From Arbacia lixula (lineage: Eukaryota > Echinodermata > Echinoidea > Arbacioida > Arbaciidae): a DNA stretch of 64,000 nucleotides. Of this stretch, positions 25,833 through 34,748 are shown in pieces. A model generated the notes under the pieces. The model searched no databases. It was given only the letters and a program-made list of their open reading frames with translations, and was not told where the DNA came from. A program made the position numbers and the translations under genes. Each line of letters opens with the position of its first letter. Within the stretch, counting starts at the first letter, position 1. Location of the stretch: assembly GCA_963669155.1 (NCBI GenBank), contig OZ022580.1, positions 19,903,236 through 19,967,235 on the forward strand, given 5' to 3'.

Positions 25833-25835
<3 letters not shown>
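22779..25835. other. Non-coding stretch, nothing clear
   Basis: AT-rich with many 60-120-codon chance frames. A weak local duplication may be present at about 24170-24480 (GTTCAGTTTTGA- and AATCTCATACCAT-type motifs twice), too diverged to claim. Confidence 0.4.
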
Positions 25836-25879
<44 letters not shown>

Positions 25880-26160
25880 GTGTCTGTTTGTCTCTGTCTG
25901 CTTCTCTCTCTCTCTCTCTCTCCCTCTCTCCCTCTCTCCCTGTCTCTCTGTCCCTCTCTGTCACTGTCCCTCTCCACTTTATTGTCATGTCTTTTTCTTG
26001 TTCTCTCTGTATCTTCCCATTCATCTCTTTCTCTGTCTGTACAAGTGTTTCTCTTCTCTAAGATCCTCCCTCTCCCTCTCCCCCCTCTCTACCTCTCTTC
26101 CTCTTTCTTTCATCCTTTTCCTTCTTCCATTTTCTTTCTTTCTCTCTTCCCTCTGTCTGA
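25836..26160. repeat. (CT)n microsatellite and CT-rich tail
   Basis: A pure CT run at about 25836-25875 followed by about 280 bp of imperfect CTCTCTGTCTCC-type sequence. Overlapping frames on both strands are Ser/Leu or Arg/Glu artefacts. Confidence 0.93.
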
Positions 26161-26299
26161 ACTTGTCACCTTATTTTGCTTCAGTCTCCTTTCAGTAAAT
26201 GGAAGCCGACATATTACATGGTACAAATGTGCTTTCACCTTCATATATTATACATATTTTACTAAGTCTAGACTAGCTTTTGGTATGGGATCATTTGAA

Positions 26300-26680
26300 T
26301 AACGAATGTCAGCGATTTTCAAAAGTCTATTAAGTTGGTTGTGAGGTATACGCCTGTACCATAATGGCCTGTAGTTTGTAAACTTTTCAAAAGTTGTGTT
26401 TACAGTATGGTGTTATTGAAATAACAATTTTCAGCAATTTTCAGAAGTGTATAAAGTTAATTAAATGACTGAGCTTCAACCAACCTTGAATTGTAGAGGG
26501 CAAGCTTTCGTCCTCTCCTGAGGACTTTCTCAAGCCTAATGCAGTGGAGTGTTGTCTTGCTGCCGTTGCCTGTCTTTGTTAATCACTGTCATATAAAGTT
26601 AGTTGTATAAAGTTGTGTATAAAGTTAGTTGTGAGGTATATTTGTATACGCTGGTACCATAATGCCCTGTAGTTGGAAAA
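26300..26680 (+). repeat. Spaced direct repeat, about 290 bp apart
   Basis: GTTGTGAGGTATAC and GTACCATAATGGCCTGTAGT at about 26338-26375 recur at about 26628-26672 (GTTGTGAGGTATAT, GTACCATAATGCCCTGTAGT). AAGTTAGTTG-like tracts precede the second copy. Confidence 0.55.
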
Positions 26681-26699
26681 AAATTATTCAGTCCCAAAC

Positions 26700-27154
26700 A
26701 GTTGTCTTTTATTTTGATTTTTTGTCTACATGGGTAGTGAAAGAACTTATGTACCGGTAGTACAATACTTTGTGAGGTATTCGTTGTATGTTCAAATAGG
26801 TACTGCTGTTCTTGATTAATACATTACAGATATAAACTGGTAGGGGGTGGAATATGACAGCATTTTTAATGGACCAAAGAATAGTATGATATACCCCTAC
26901 CAGTTGGCCTTGCTCACACTTCCTTGTGAATCTACAGGTGCACACTTAAAACAAAAAAACAACAACACATATTTACCCAAGTTCTAGAGTGATATTTGTC
27001 TACTTGTGTGGTAATATGATGTCATACTTATGCTGATATATTCTGCCTTGGGAGGAAAAAGCAAGGACGAAAGGATGTTTAGTCTATGTTCCCAGACTTA
27101 GTTGTGAAACCATTGTTCAATGTCCATGCATTCAGTGTGTTTGTCAGTAACTTG
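26700..27154. other. Non-coding stretch, possible family J fragment
   Basis: Around 27050-27115, GGGAGGAAAAAGCAAGGACG then TGTTTAGTCTATGTTCCCAG resembles the right arm of element J at 9.9 kb. Otherwise nothing recognised. Confidence 0.35.
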
Positions 27155-27158
27155 TTAA

Positions 27159-27687
27159 AGATTGTCCATCCCTTTTGCAAGCTTAAAATTTGAAATCGTC
27201 TATCACGATCGTAAATTGAAGAAAGTGTGATTCAAGACCATTTCTAAGAATATAGCATGTTGAAGCTTTCTGCATATGTAAAAAATTTCAGCCGTCAAAT
27301 TTCTAACCGACTTTTTTCATACTACGAAAAAAGTATTAGTCTTTGTTACAGTATCTATATGGTTATTATTCATGTGTGAAATCCTAATTTTATGAGTAAT
27401 TACCAAACTTTGGAGATGATTCCTTCTATAGAACATTTTTTTCATAATGCGTTTTATAAATGCGTTTTATTTAATAAACAGATTAATCAATAAAGCAGAT
27501 ATTTCAACACAAACTGCTAAGAGCCTGAGGTAAAGACTATTAATCAGACGTTGTTTACGTGCATTATTTGAATTTTACATTATGTATCAGTTTCAAAATA
27601 TGAATATACAGCTTGCTTATACTTCTGTATATGTTTTTCCAATGTTTTGATGGTTTTGTGGTGATCTGAAAAAGGGACGGGCTGTCT
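27159..27687 (+). mobile_element. Family E TTAA element, copy E1
   Basis: 529 bp flanked by TTAA at 27155-27158 and 27688-27691. The left end AGATTGTCCATCCCTTTTGC and the right end (inverted: AGACAGCCCGTCCCTTTTTC) are terminal inverted repeats. There is no significant reading frame. A second, oppositely oriented copy E2 lies at 60.2 kb and aligns over the whole length. Confidence 0.92.
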
Positions 27688-27727
27688 TTAAGCCTCATGT
27701 CAAGAAACAAACACCCCATGCATTTAA

Positions 27728-27927
27728 TAGCCTAGGTACTGTAGGCTGTGAAGTGCATAGACACAACCCAGTCTGTTAACAACTGTTTGGTAACACAGAC
27801 TATGCCCCAATCCCATCCTCGAGGTCTCAAGGAGCTATATGACATCATTAGGGCATAGTCTGTGTTACCAGACGTAGCTGTTAACACACTGGGTTGTGTC
27901 CATACACCTCACAGCCTATTTAGGCTA
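27728..27927. mobile_element. Family I palindromic element
   Basis: A foldback of about 200 bp. Left TAGCCTAGGTACTGTAGGCT, GTGAAGTGCATAGACACAAC and CCAGTCTGTTAACA pair with the right TGTTAACACACTGGG, TTGTGTCCATACACCTCACA and GCCTATTTAGGCTA. An inner arm GGTAACACAGACTATGCCC is repeated inverted as GGGCATAGTCTGTGTTACC. A short fragment of the same end occurs near 12514. Confidence 0.85.
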
Positions 27928-29099
27928 CCCATGCATTAAACCCAATGCGATGAACTAATATTGAACAGCGGCTTGTTTTGTTGATCCGAGGGGCTCTTTT
28001 TTTAATCGTGAGGGCTAGGCTGTCAGAGCGCAGTGCATTTTTCTGCCCGTATCCATGCATTAGCTTCATAGCCTAAGATCTCTACATCTCTCATCCTCTG
28101 TCTGTCTTTCTGTCTGGCTGAGATGCTCTTCACGATTGACTGGCACTCATCACGACCAGCCGTGAAGGCAATCTTTAATGCATCATTTCCAGTTTTGCCA
28201 ATTTGCCCTGCAGAAACGCTGACCTTTGACCCACCTGCCGTATACGGTTCATGCATCACCTCTGACTGGAGTTGTCTGCCTGAGGAATCTTCCTCGGATC
28301 GCGATGTGGGGGAGGGGGGGGGGGGGAGGAGATGTCTGTGAATTGTGCACAGGGCTCATGTTCACTTGTGTTTTGATGCCGATCCTACATGGAATCTGTT
28401 TAACAGCATGTTGTTGTCCTGTTTATCACTGGTAGAGTAAGCCCCAGATGTATGGCAGCGAATCTGTCTGGAGCGCGGTGAAATAGAATCAACAACATTT
28501 GCTGGCCAGAAAAGCCCTGATATCAATTTAGGCAAAGATGGTGAGAGACGACTGTCACGAATGTTCTAAATAAATCCAAGGCCTTTCATCCGAATCTACT
28601 ATTTATTTGGAAACTTTGCCTTGTCAACACGAATACTATAAAACAATATAGAATTCAGCAAGAACTAGAGCAACCGCTATTTAATTCGTGAGTTATGTTA
28701 GCAGAAGCAAATCTTGCTGTACTATTTTACTTCTTGTCTGCCTAGTCTGTCTCTTTGAATTGTTTGAGAAAGACATATTTCCATTTTTTGTGGGCAAACT
28801 CTCAGGAGCTTTGGACGGATTACGCAGGGGGTACAGCCTGCTGTAATCAAATAGTTATTGCAGCTGTTGAGGAGTATGTTTGGAGAGAAATCAAAACATT
28901 CCTCTCATTCGAGAGAGACGAAAGGAGGCGGCGGGCGAAGTGGGTCTGGCAACCAATGTGGACTGGTGTTTTGCCCATGTCTGGTGTTTTGTGAAGGGCC
29001 ACTTGCTTGTTTGTTGCTGCTGCACATGTGCTTCCAAATGTGTAGCTGTGTCAGGTCCGGGATGGCAGCAGAGAAGTGATGTGAAGACATGGAAGATAG
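27928..29099. other. Non-coding stretch, nothing recognised
   Basis: Relatively GC-rich around 28120-28340 with a G run at about 28314-28326. I searched this part for an upstream ADAMTS prodomain exon and could not identify one. Confidence 0.4.
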
Positions 29100-29450
29100 G
29101 ATGGGATATGATGGAAGGAGGGGGAGAAAAAGGAGAGAGAGACGGAGAGGGAGGGGAGCGAGAGACAGAAAGATAGATGGAAGTGGAAAAGGAGAGACAG
29201 ATATAGAGATGGTGGCAGAAACAGAGACAGAGGCAGAGATAGAGAGAAACAGAAACAGAGACAGAGAGGCAGAGGCAGAGATAGAGAGAAACAGAAACAG
29301 AGACAGAGACAGAGGCAGAGATAGAGAGAAACAGAGACAGAGACAGAGACAGAAAGAAACAGAGACAGAGACAGAAAGAGAGACAGAGACAGAGAATGAG
29401 GGACAGAGGGGAAGGGGGGGGGGGAGTGAGAGAGATGAGGGGGGGGGGCT
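29100..29450. repeat. Purine-rich GACAGA/GAGACAGA repeat
   Basis: Imperfect tandem hexamer/octamer AGAGACAGAGAC and AGAGAGAAACAG units with no pyrimidine-rich breaks, ending in G-runs. The two minus-strand frames of more than 220 codons and the + frame of 132 codons across it are Ser/Leu/Val or Arg/Glu/Thr compositional artefacts. Confidence 0.93.
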
Positions 29451-30470
29451 GGTTTGTGGAAACAGGCAGACAGAGAGCCAAGCCTGAATCATTGTGAACT
29501 GCAGGGTATTCCTGTTTTGTAATTTCCTGACATCTAACACAAAATATGGCAGTAGCTGCCTGCATGCACCAAACACTCCTTGTTTCTATTCTGCAGAATT
29601 TATTGATAATGTTTTACTGACTCATTCAGGATGTTCTTCAAACATGAAAACTGCAAGCTCTAAACTAGCAAAGTTGCTGCTGGATTGAACAAACCTAGCC
29701 GCTACTCTAAAACAGTTGCCCAGCCGCATGGCTAATTTCAACAGTGTTGATTTCACATGATATTCGCAGCATGTACAAACTGTGATGGCACAAAATATAT
29801 TACATTCATATTTGGTGGCAGACAAATACTTCATGGATACATGCATGGGTGTGTGCAAACATGTAGCAAACTGCCATGCATACATTTTCACTTCTGTAGA
29901 ACGTACAACTAGGAGTACCCTTTATCTAAGATATACTGGTTTATTTTACCTGTTTTGTCAAATGGGAAATATGTTCAGATAGCTGGTGAAATGTCAGGTA
30001 TACCTCTGCAATGCTCAATACAAAGGCTTCACACAGCTATAGATTATGCAGATGGTATTCCCTTTAGATTCAGTAAAGCTGCTATGGGGCTTCTCTCTGT
30101 GCGCCCAGCCTCCTTTCCATTGTTGCATCTTTCAGTGCCGTCTCATCACATCATGCTCGAAACCACTTTAACATTGTACAATCAACTTAAGATTAAAAAA
30201 GTTACAGTATCTCTGGCTAATCTATAGTCAAGCTAATGAGACAGATTTTGATCTACGTGATACAAATACAATAGCTGTCACAGATGTGGGATCCATCAGA
30301 TTCAACTCAATGCAATTCAATTCATTTTTCTATAACAGGATATATAACAGAATAAACATGTATGATGGAGTGGAATATCATCATGGTTTCAGGGAGAGAC
30401 ATTTTTAGTCTGATTGTCTGCAGTTTTCACTCCGACTAAAGAAAGCCATCTCTTCTCTGTTTCCTTCCAG
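29451..30470. other. Upstream intron segment
   Basis: No repeat family recognised. The final 30 bases before the exon are pyrimidine-rich (CTCTTCTCTGTTTCCTTCCAG), a good 3' splice site. Confidence 0.5.
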
Positions 30471-30703
30471 CCCCGCCCTCAAAGAAGCTGGAATGGTGGG
30501 AGGAGGTCAGCGACTTCTCCTTCGCCCGCGACGTCGAGCGGAAGCTACAGGACCCTGAGTACCTGGCCCACCACCGACGGAAGCGAGTGAGCAGTCTGAG
30601 TACGGAGCGCAATGTGGAGACCCTAGTGGTGGCTGACAAAATGATGATGGGATACCATGGCGAGACCAGCATTGAGTCTTACCTTCTTACTCTCATGAAT
30701 ATC
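30471..30703 (+). CDS. ADAMTS-like metalloprotease, exon: prodomain end and start of catalytic domain
   Basis: A 233-bp internal exon. It starts after a pyrimidine-rich AG acceptor and ends ATC|GTAAGT, a near-ideal donor. Two leading bases complete a codon from an unseen upstream exon; 77 codons follow. The translation holds a basic, proline-poor prodomain tail, then HHRRKR (RRKR codons at 30575-30586), a furin-type proprotein convertase site. The mature N-terminus then begins [20 protein letters not shown] and GYHG, the conserved first strand and helix of ADAM/ADAMTS reprolysin domains. [15 protein letters not shown] is typical of the ADAMTS6/10 pair; ADAMTS7/12/16/18 differ at these positions (from memory). 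The protein would be secreted and act on extracellular matrix. Exon GC content is clearly above its surroundings. The subfamily is less certain than the family. Confidence 0.93.
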
Positions 30704-30776
30704 GTAAGTCACAAGGAGGGGGAGGGAGGGGGGGGGGGGGGGGGTTGCAGAAGCCTGGCTTCCCGGATGTGATGAC
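30704..30776. repeat. Poly-G tract just inside intron 1
   Basis: Beginning about 15 bp after the donor site, GGAGGGGGAGG is followed by a run of about 14 G (about 30729-30744). G-runs near 5' splice sites can act as intronic splicing enhancers; here that is only a possibility. Confidence 0.7.
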
Positions 30777-30938
30777 CCATCCAAAACCTACTTGAAATCT
30801 AGCCATCAATTTGACTTTGCTCAAAGTCACTTCCCAGCTCCTATAATTGTGATGGAAGAAAAAACATTATTTTTGTCCATTTTCCATGGCATTTGAACAA
30901 GTTTATTTTCTTGGCCTGCAAAAGGGCTACCCTATACC
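30777..30938 (+). mobile_element. Family C element, right-end fragment C6
   Basis: It matches the right third of C1 and C2: CCAAAACCTACTTGAAATCT, AGTCACTTCCCAGCTCCTAT and TTCTTGGCCTGCAAAAGGG, ending CTACCCTATACC. It is followed by TTGA, a decayed TTAA. The left two thirds are missing. Confidence 0.7.
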
Positions 30939-31022
30939 TTGAACTCTTTATGCAATATTGATGCTTTTTTGTTATACACAAAACTCATAGAGCACCATTT
31001 TGTCTGGCATAAAAGAGCTAAG
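30939..31022. mobile_element. Family F element
   Basis: AACTCTTTATGCAATATTGA at the left and CATAGAGCACCATTTTGTCT then GGCATAAAAGAGCTAA at the right form the usual F inverted-repeat pattern, slightly decayed at the final TTAA. Confidence 0.6.
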
Positions 31023-31819
31023 TGAAAAGCAGTCTCGCTGTAAAATGAGGAAGAGTTTAATCTAAGTGATATCATTGTTGGGGACAGATGTTACTGTATT
31101 ACTCACCGCACTTGAGATTTACAAGTACGTGACATCCAAGTAGATTTACATCTGGTATCTTACCCAACAACATGTTCCTCATTTTTCAAAATTTGTCATT
31201 GCGACCTATGACTGGCTACTCAGAAAACTTTAACCCATGTAATCCAAGAATATTTGAATGGTGCAAATACTCTGAAATGTTATTATTTTTGCCTTCCCTC
31301 AAAGCCTGTGTCAATCAAAGCCTGTGTCACACGTGTGTGCTGTGTCGGTACCTTTAATGGCCCCTCCCCTTGGAAGCACACAATGGAAGAATATTGATTG
31401 GCGCATCCACGTGCTGACTGTTTTGTATTCTCCACTAGTCTTCATTTCTATATAAAGAAATGATCTACATCAATGTTATCTTTCCTATATAAATACAATG
31501 CTTGACATCAATGTCAACCATTTGTGATACAGAAGTGCTTTAAATAGAGTCAAAAGAAGTTGCTATCGCTCGGTTTTTACATGTAGCTGCTGGGGAAACC
31601 CGCTTTCTGTTTCTGAGTGGGCTCTGCTAGGAGGAGGTTTACCTGGTTTTTGTAGTAAACTGTAAAAGTCGTTGCGTGCCTCGTGCGCCTTTTCATAAAC
31701 AAGTAGGCCTAAGACATGCCAATCCCAAAGAGCCGAAGTTTTATCTGGCATACACAGGGTTAACAGATAGGAGTGGGAGAGAAAAGGGTTCTAGAAAATC
31801 ACAGACAGAGACATCAATC
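31023..31819. other. Intron 1 segment, nothing recognised
   Basis: No clear exon. A possible degenerate family F right half ends at about 31762 (GGCATACACAGGGTTAA). Confidence 0.4.
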
Positions 31820-32480
31820 TTAACTCCTTTTTTGCCAGACTCCATACTACCCTATGGGAATGGTATGGTCTTACCAATGCAAATATGCCTCAGTGGCGCA
31901 TAAAGAGTTAACTCCTTCTCTGCCAGACTCCATACTACACTATGGGAATGGTATGGTTTACCAGTGCTAAAATGCCTCAATGGTGCATAAAGAGTTAACT
32001 CCTTCTCTGCCAGACTCCATACTACCCTATGGGAATGGTATGGTATGGTCTTACCAGTGCTAAAATGCCTCAATGGTGCATAAAGAGTTAACTCCTTCTC
32101 TGCCAGACTCCATACTACCCTATGGGAATGGTATGGTATGGTCTTACCAGTGCTAATATGCCTCAATGGTGCATAAAGAGTTAACTCCTTCTCTGCCAGA
32201 CTCCATACTACCCTATGGGAATGGTATGGTCTTACCAATGCAAATATGCCTCAGTGGCGCATAAAGAGTTAACTCCTTCTCTGCCAGACTCCATACTACA
32301 CTATGGGAATGGTATGGTTTACCAGTGCTAAAATGCCTCAATGGTGCATAAAGAGTTAACTCCTTCTCTGCCAGACTCCATACTACCCTATGGGAATGGT
32401 ATGGTATGGTCTTACCAGTGCTAATATGCCTCAATGGTGCATAAAGAGTTAAGTCCTTCTCCACCAGACTCCTTACTGCC
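31820..32480 (+). repeat. Tandem array of family F TTAA elements with higher-order pattern
   Basis: Eight consecutive starts of the unit TTAACTCCTTCTCTGCCAGA are at 31820, 31908, 31995, 32088, 32181, 32269, 32356 and 32449, giving unit lengths 88, 87, 93, 93, 88, 87 and 93. Neighbouring units share a single TTAA. The 88-bp unit with AATGCAAATATGCCTCAGTG recurs at 31820 and 32181, so the array is a duplicated 88-87-93 block (about 268 bp), with one extra 93-bp unit in the first block. Minus-strand frames here translate to repeated LTLYAPLRHFSTGK-type peptides and are artefacts. Confidence 0.93.
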
Positions 32481-32860
32481 CTATGGGAGAGGGTACATTT
32501 CTGCAGGCCCCTCTAAATTGGGTGACCTCAATTATGGTAGACCTATCTCTCCCGGATCTTTCCCTGTCCCCCCCCCCCCCTTTCAAAGTCATCTTTTGTT
32601 TCCTGGAGGGAAGGCTGTAAGTGAGGGGGAGGATGCGTAGAGCCCCCATCACTGTCGCACTGAGTTTGGGGGCGGGCGTTTGAGCAGGAACTGGGAGAGG
32701 AACATGGAATATGAAAGGGGGAGGCGATGGGATATAGCCTATCCATTGCTGCATGGCGCAGAGTCCTGTCTGCTCAAGGGCAGGAACTGTATCACCCACC
32801 ATGTGGCTTCCTAGAAACGTATGAGTACAGTTTGATGAGTGCGAAGAGAACATGAACAAC
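32481..32860. other. Intron 1 segment between F arrays
   Basis: A C run of about 11 at about 32570-32580 and moderately G-rich sequence; the array is interrupted here. No exon recognised. Confidence 0.45.
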
Positions 32861-33034
32861 GTTAACTCCTACTCTGCTGGACTTCTCACTGCCTTATAGG
32901 AATTGCATGTATTACCAGTGCAAAAATGCCTGAATGGTGCATAATGAGTTAACTCCTTCTCTGTCAGACTACGCACTGCCCTGTGGGAATGGTGTGTAGT
33001 ACCAGTGCCAAAGCACCTCAATGGTGCGTAAAGA
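32861..33034 (+). mobile_element. Two further tandem family F units
   Basis: TTAACTCCTACTCTGCTGGA at 32861 and TTAACTCCTTCTCTGTCAGA at about 32949, each followed by GGAAT, ACCAGTGC and TGGTGC. Together they look like a detached, more diverged end of the 31.8-kb array. Confidence 0.8.
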
Positions 33035-33415
33035 TGTACCTGAATGCTAGAGGGTGGGGAGGCGTATAATGTATCGCAAGAGTCCTGCATATTGATTCAG
33101 AAGAAAATAACGAAGGTGTTGAGAAGAATGTGATGCTTGCCCCTCACATGATTTGTGATGGGGTTAGGATAATTTATACAATAAATTTCAGAATATTTAA
33201 TTCCAAACATTTTGTAGAAAAACAGGTAACTTTGTATTGAAGCAGCAAACCGGGGCAGCTACCAGAAGACATCCTGACTTGTTTCACGATTTATAAATTT
33301 TTATTTCAGTAGCAATTCCCTTGATGTCTTAATCAGAGGATTGATGTCATAAAGCATATCTTTACTAATTGTAAACCCTAATCTCTTATTAAGCCCTTTA
33401 AATAATGAATGTAGC
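33035..33415. other. Intron 1 segment, nothing recognised
   Basis: AT-rich, no repeat or exon seen. Confidence 0.4.
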
Positions 33416-33506
33416 TTAACTCCTAAAGTGCCTTTGCTGCAATGTGGCAGAATAATGCACACAAACTCCATAGAGCAGAAGCTTGTATGGCACACAGTGG
33501 GGTAAG
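33416..33506. mobile_element. Family F element
   Basis: TTAACTCCTAAAGTGCCTTT at the left, CTCCATAGAGCAGAAGCTTG core and GGCACACAGTGGGGTAA at the right. Confidence 0.65.
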
Positions 33507-33894
33507 ATATGCAAGCAGCAAGGACAGGAACATTAATCTAATGTTGTTAAGTATGGAATCGTGTAGCCCAGCACAGAAGCCTTGTTTAAAATAAACTCTG
33601 CCATGGACAAACATTGACTTGACAGCTCTCCTCAATTATCTCAAGCTACAATTTACAAGTGTTTTGACTCCTACTCATAAGCTGTTGCTAGTAATTCCAA
33701 GGAAGATGTTGTACCAAAGTGCCCTGTTCATACCAAAGTGCTCCGTTTATACCATATTGTGATTTGTTTTTTTAACTCTGTGCAGTACGTTTGCAAGGTT
33801 AAAAGTATGCTCAACCATTTCCTTCAGTCTAACTCCCTCATTACAATTGACATGAAGAATAGTAGAAGTAGTGGTTTGATAAGATTTTCAAGAC
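33507..33894. other. Intron 1 segment with short 19-bp repeat
   Basis: At about 33711-33755, TACCAAAGTGCCCTGTTCA is followed by TACCAAAGTGCTCCGTTTA, a two-unit 19-bp tandem. Nothing else recognised. Confidence 0.5.
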
Positions 33895-33966
33895 CTGGAC
33901 AATACAAAAATTTAAGACCATTGGTAGGAAGATTGCTCATGATCACCATTTTGAAGACTATAGTAT
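33895..33966 (+). mobile_element. Family D element, small right-arm fragment D3
   Basis: TTTAAGACCATTGGTAGGAA, GATTGCTCATGATCACCATT and TTGAAGACTATAGTATA match the right arm of D1 and D2. Confidence 0.7.
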
Positions 33967-34031
33967 ACAGATATTCCTCTTAAACATACTGCCTTGTCAC
34001 TTTCACACAAAACTCCCCCCCCCCTCCTCTG

Positions 34032-34112
34032 TATTAGCCCTTTGTATGCCAGATTTGCAATTTGTATACATCACTTGTGCAAAATTGCTCCAATGGCACA
34101 GAGAGAGTTGAT
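34032..34112. mobile_element. Family F element, diverged
   Basis: TTAGCCCTTTGTATGCCAGA at the left and GCTCCAATGGCACAGAGAGA then GTTGA at the right. The outer TTAA is mutated at both ends. Confidence 0.6.
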
Positions 34113-34359
34113 TGAATGCCAGCTTTCACTACAGGTGTGAATGGGCTCTTGGGTCCAGTTGGGCATGTGATATATAGTTTCTGTTTTATTGTTGTGACCT
34201 AGTGGGTATAACAAACTATTATGACAACCTTTTGCGAGGTATTCCGTCAATGTTTGGAGAGCTGTTCAGGAGAAGGACTTCTTCATAGATCACACATCTG
34301 TGCTGGTGGTGGTGTGTGTGTCCATCAAAGTTTACACAGTTATACATCTAGTTGATTAA

Positions 34360-34521
34360 AGACAGGGTGGCCCATTTGCAAAAGTCCAGGAAGATGGCCT
34401 AATGATATCGTGTATGAAATCTCACAATCGTTGCTTCACAAACCTTCAGGTTGAGTAAAAAACTCTCCATGTTTACGTTGGAAGGAAAGGGATGGTAGTG
34501 GTTGAGATTATGGGGCATGTA
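34360..34521 (+). mobile_element. Family C element, left part C3
   Basis: TTAA (34356-34359) then AGACAGGGTGGCCCATTTGC, followed by AAAAGTCCAGG, ATGAAATCTCACAATCGTTG and TTCACAAACCTTCAGGTTGA as in C2. Homology stops at element A2, which appears to have inserted here. Confidence 0.75.
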
Positions 34522-34746
34522 CACTACAGCTCAAAGGAATTGGCATAGGGAAAGGGAAGAAAGGGAAGGAGCCGCAGTTTTAAACCGTGATATATTTTGT
34601 CCAGTTCAGCATGAAACACGATGCTTTAGCCTAAAAAGCATCATGTTAAATGCTGAACTGGACAACATATACCGTGGTTTAAAACTGCGGCTCCTTTCCT
34701 TTCTTCCCTTTCTCTTTCCCTATGCCAATTCCTTTGGGCTGGAGTG
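34522..34746. mobile_element. Family A palindromic MITE, copy A2
   Basis: A 225-bp foldback flanked by TA (34520-34521 and 34747-34748). It begins CACTACAGCTCAAAGGAATT and ends GGGCTGGAGTG; the arms carry GGGAAAGGGAAGAAAGGGAA and its complement. Nested at the edge of C3. A 130-codon frame across it is an artefact. Confidence 0.9.
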
Positions 34747-34748
34747 TA

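Noticed and set aside
28891..29576. Minus-strand frames of 223-224 codons rich in Ser, Leu, Val and Cys
   Set aside because: They are driven by the GACAGA/GAGACAGA purine repeat; alternative frames over the same DNA are equally open.
31820..32455. Regular repeats with a period near 90 bp, considered as a CRISPR-like array
   Set aside because: Whole units are repeated with no unique spacers, and each is bounded by TTAA as in single family F elements.
31852..32464. Minus-strand frames encoding a repeated LTLYAPLRHFSTGK-like peptide, which could be taken for a repeat protein
   Set aside because: The peptide repeats only because the F tandem units are 87 or 93 bp, multiples of three; the 88-bp units break the frame. 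The same sequence occurs as single non-coding elements elsewhere.
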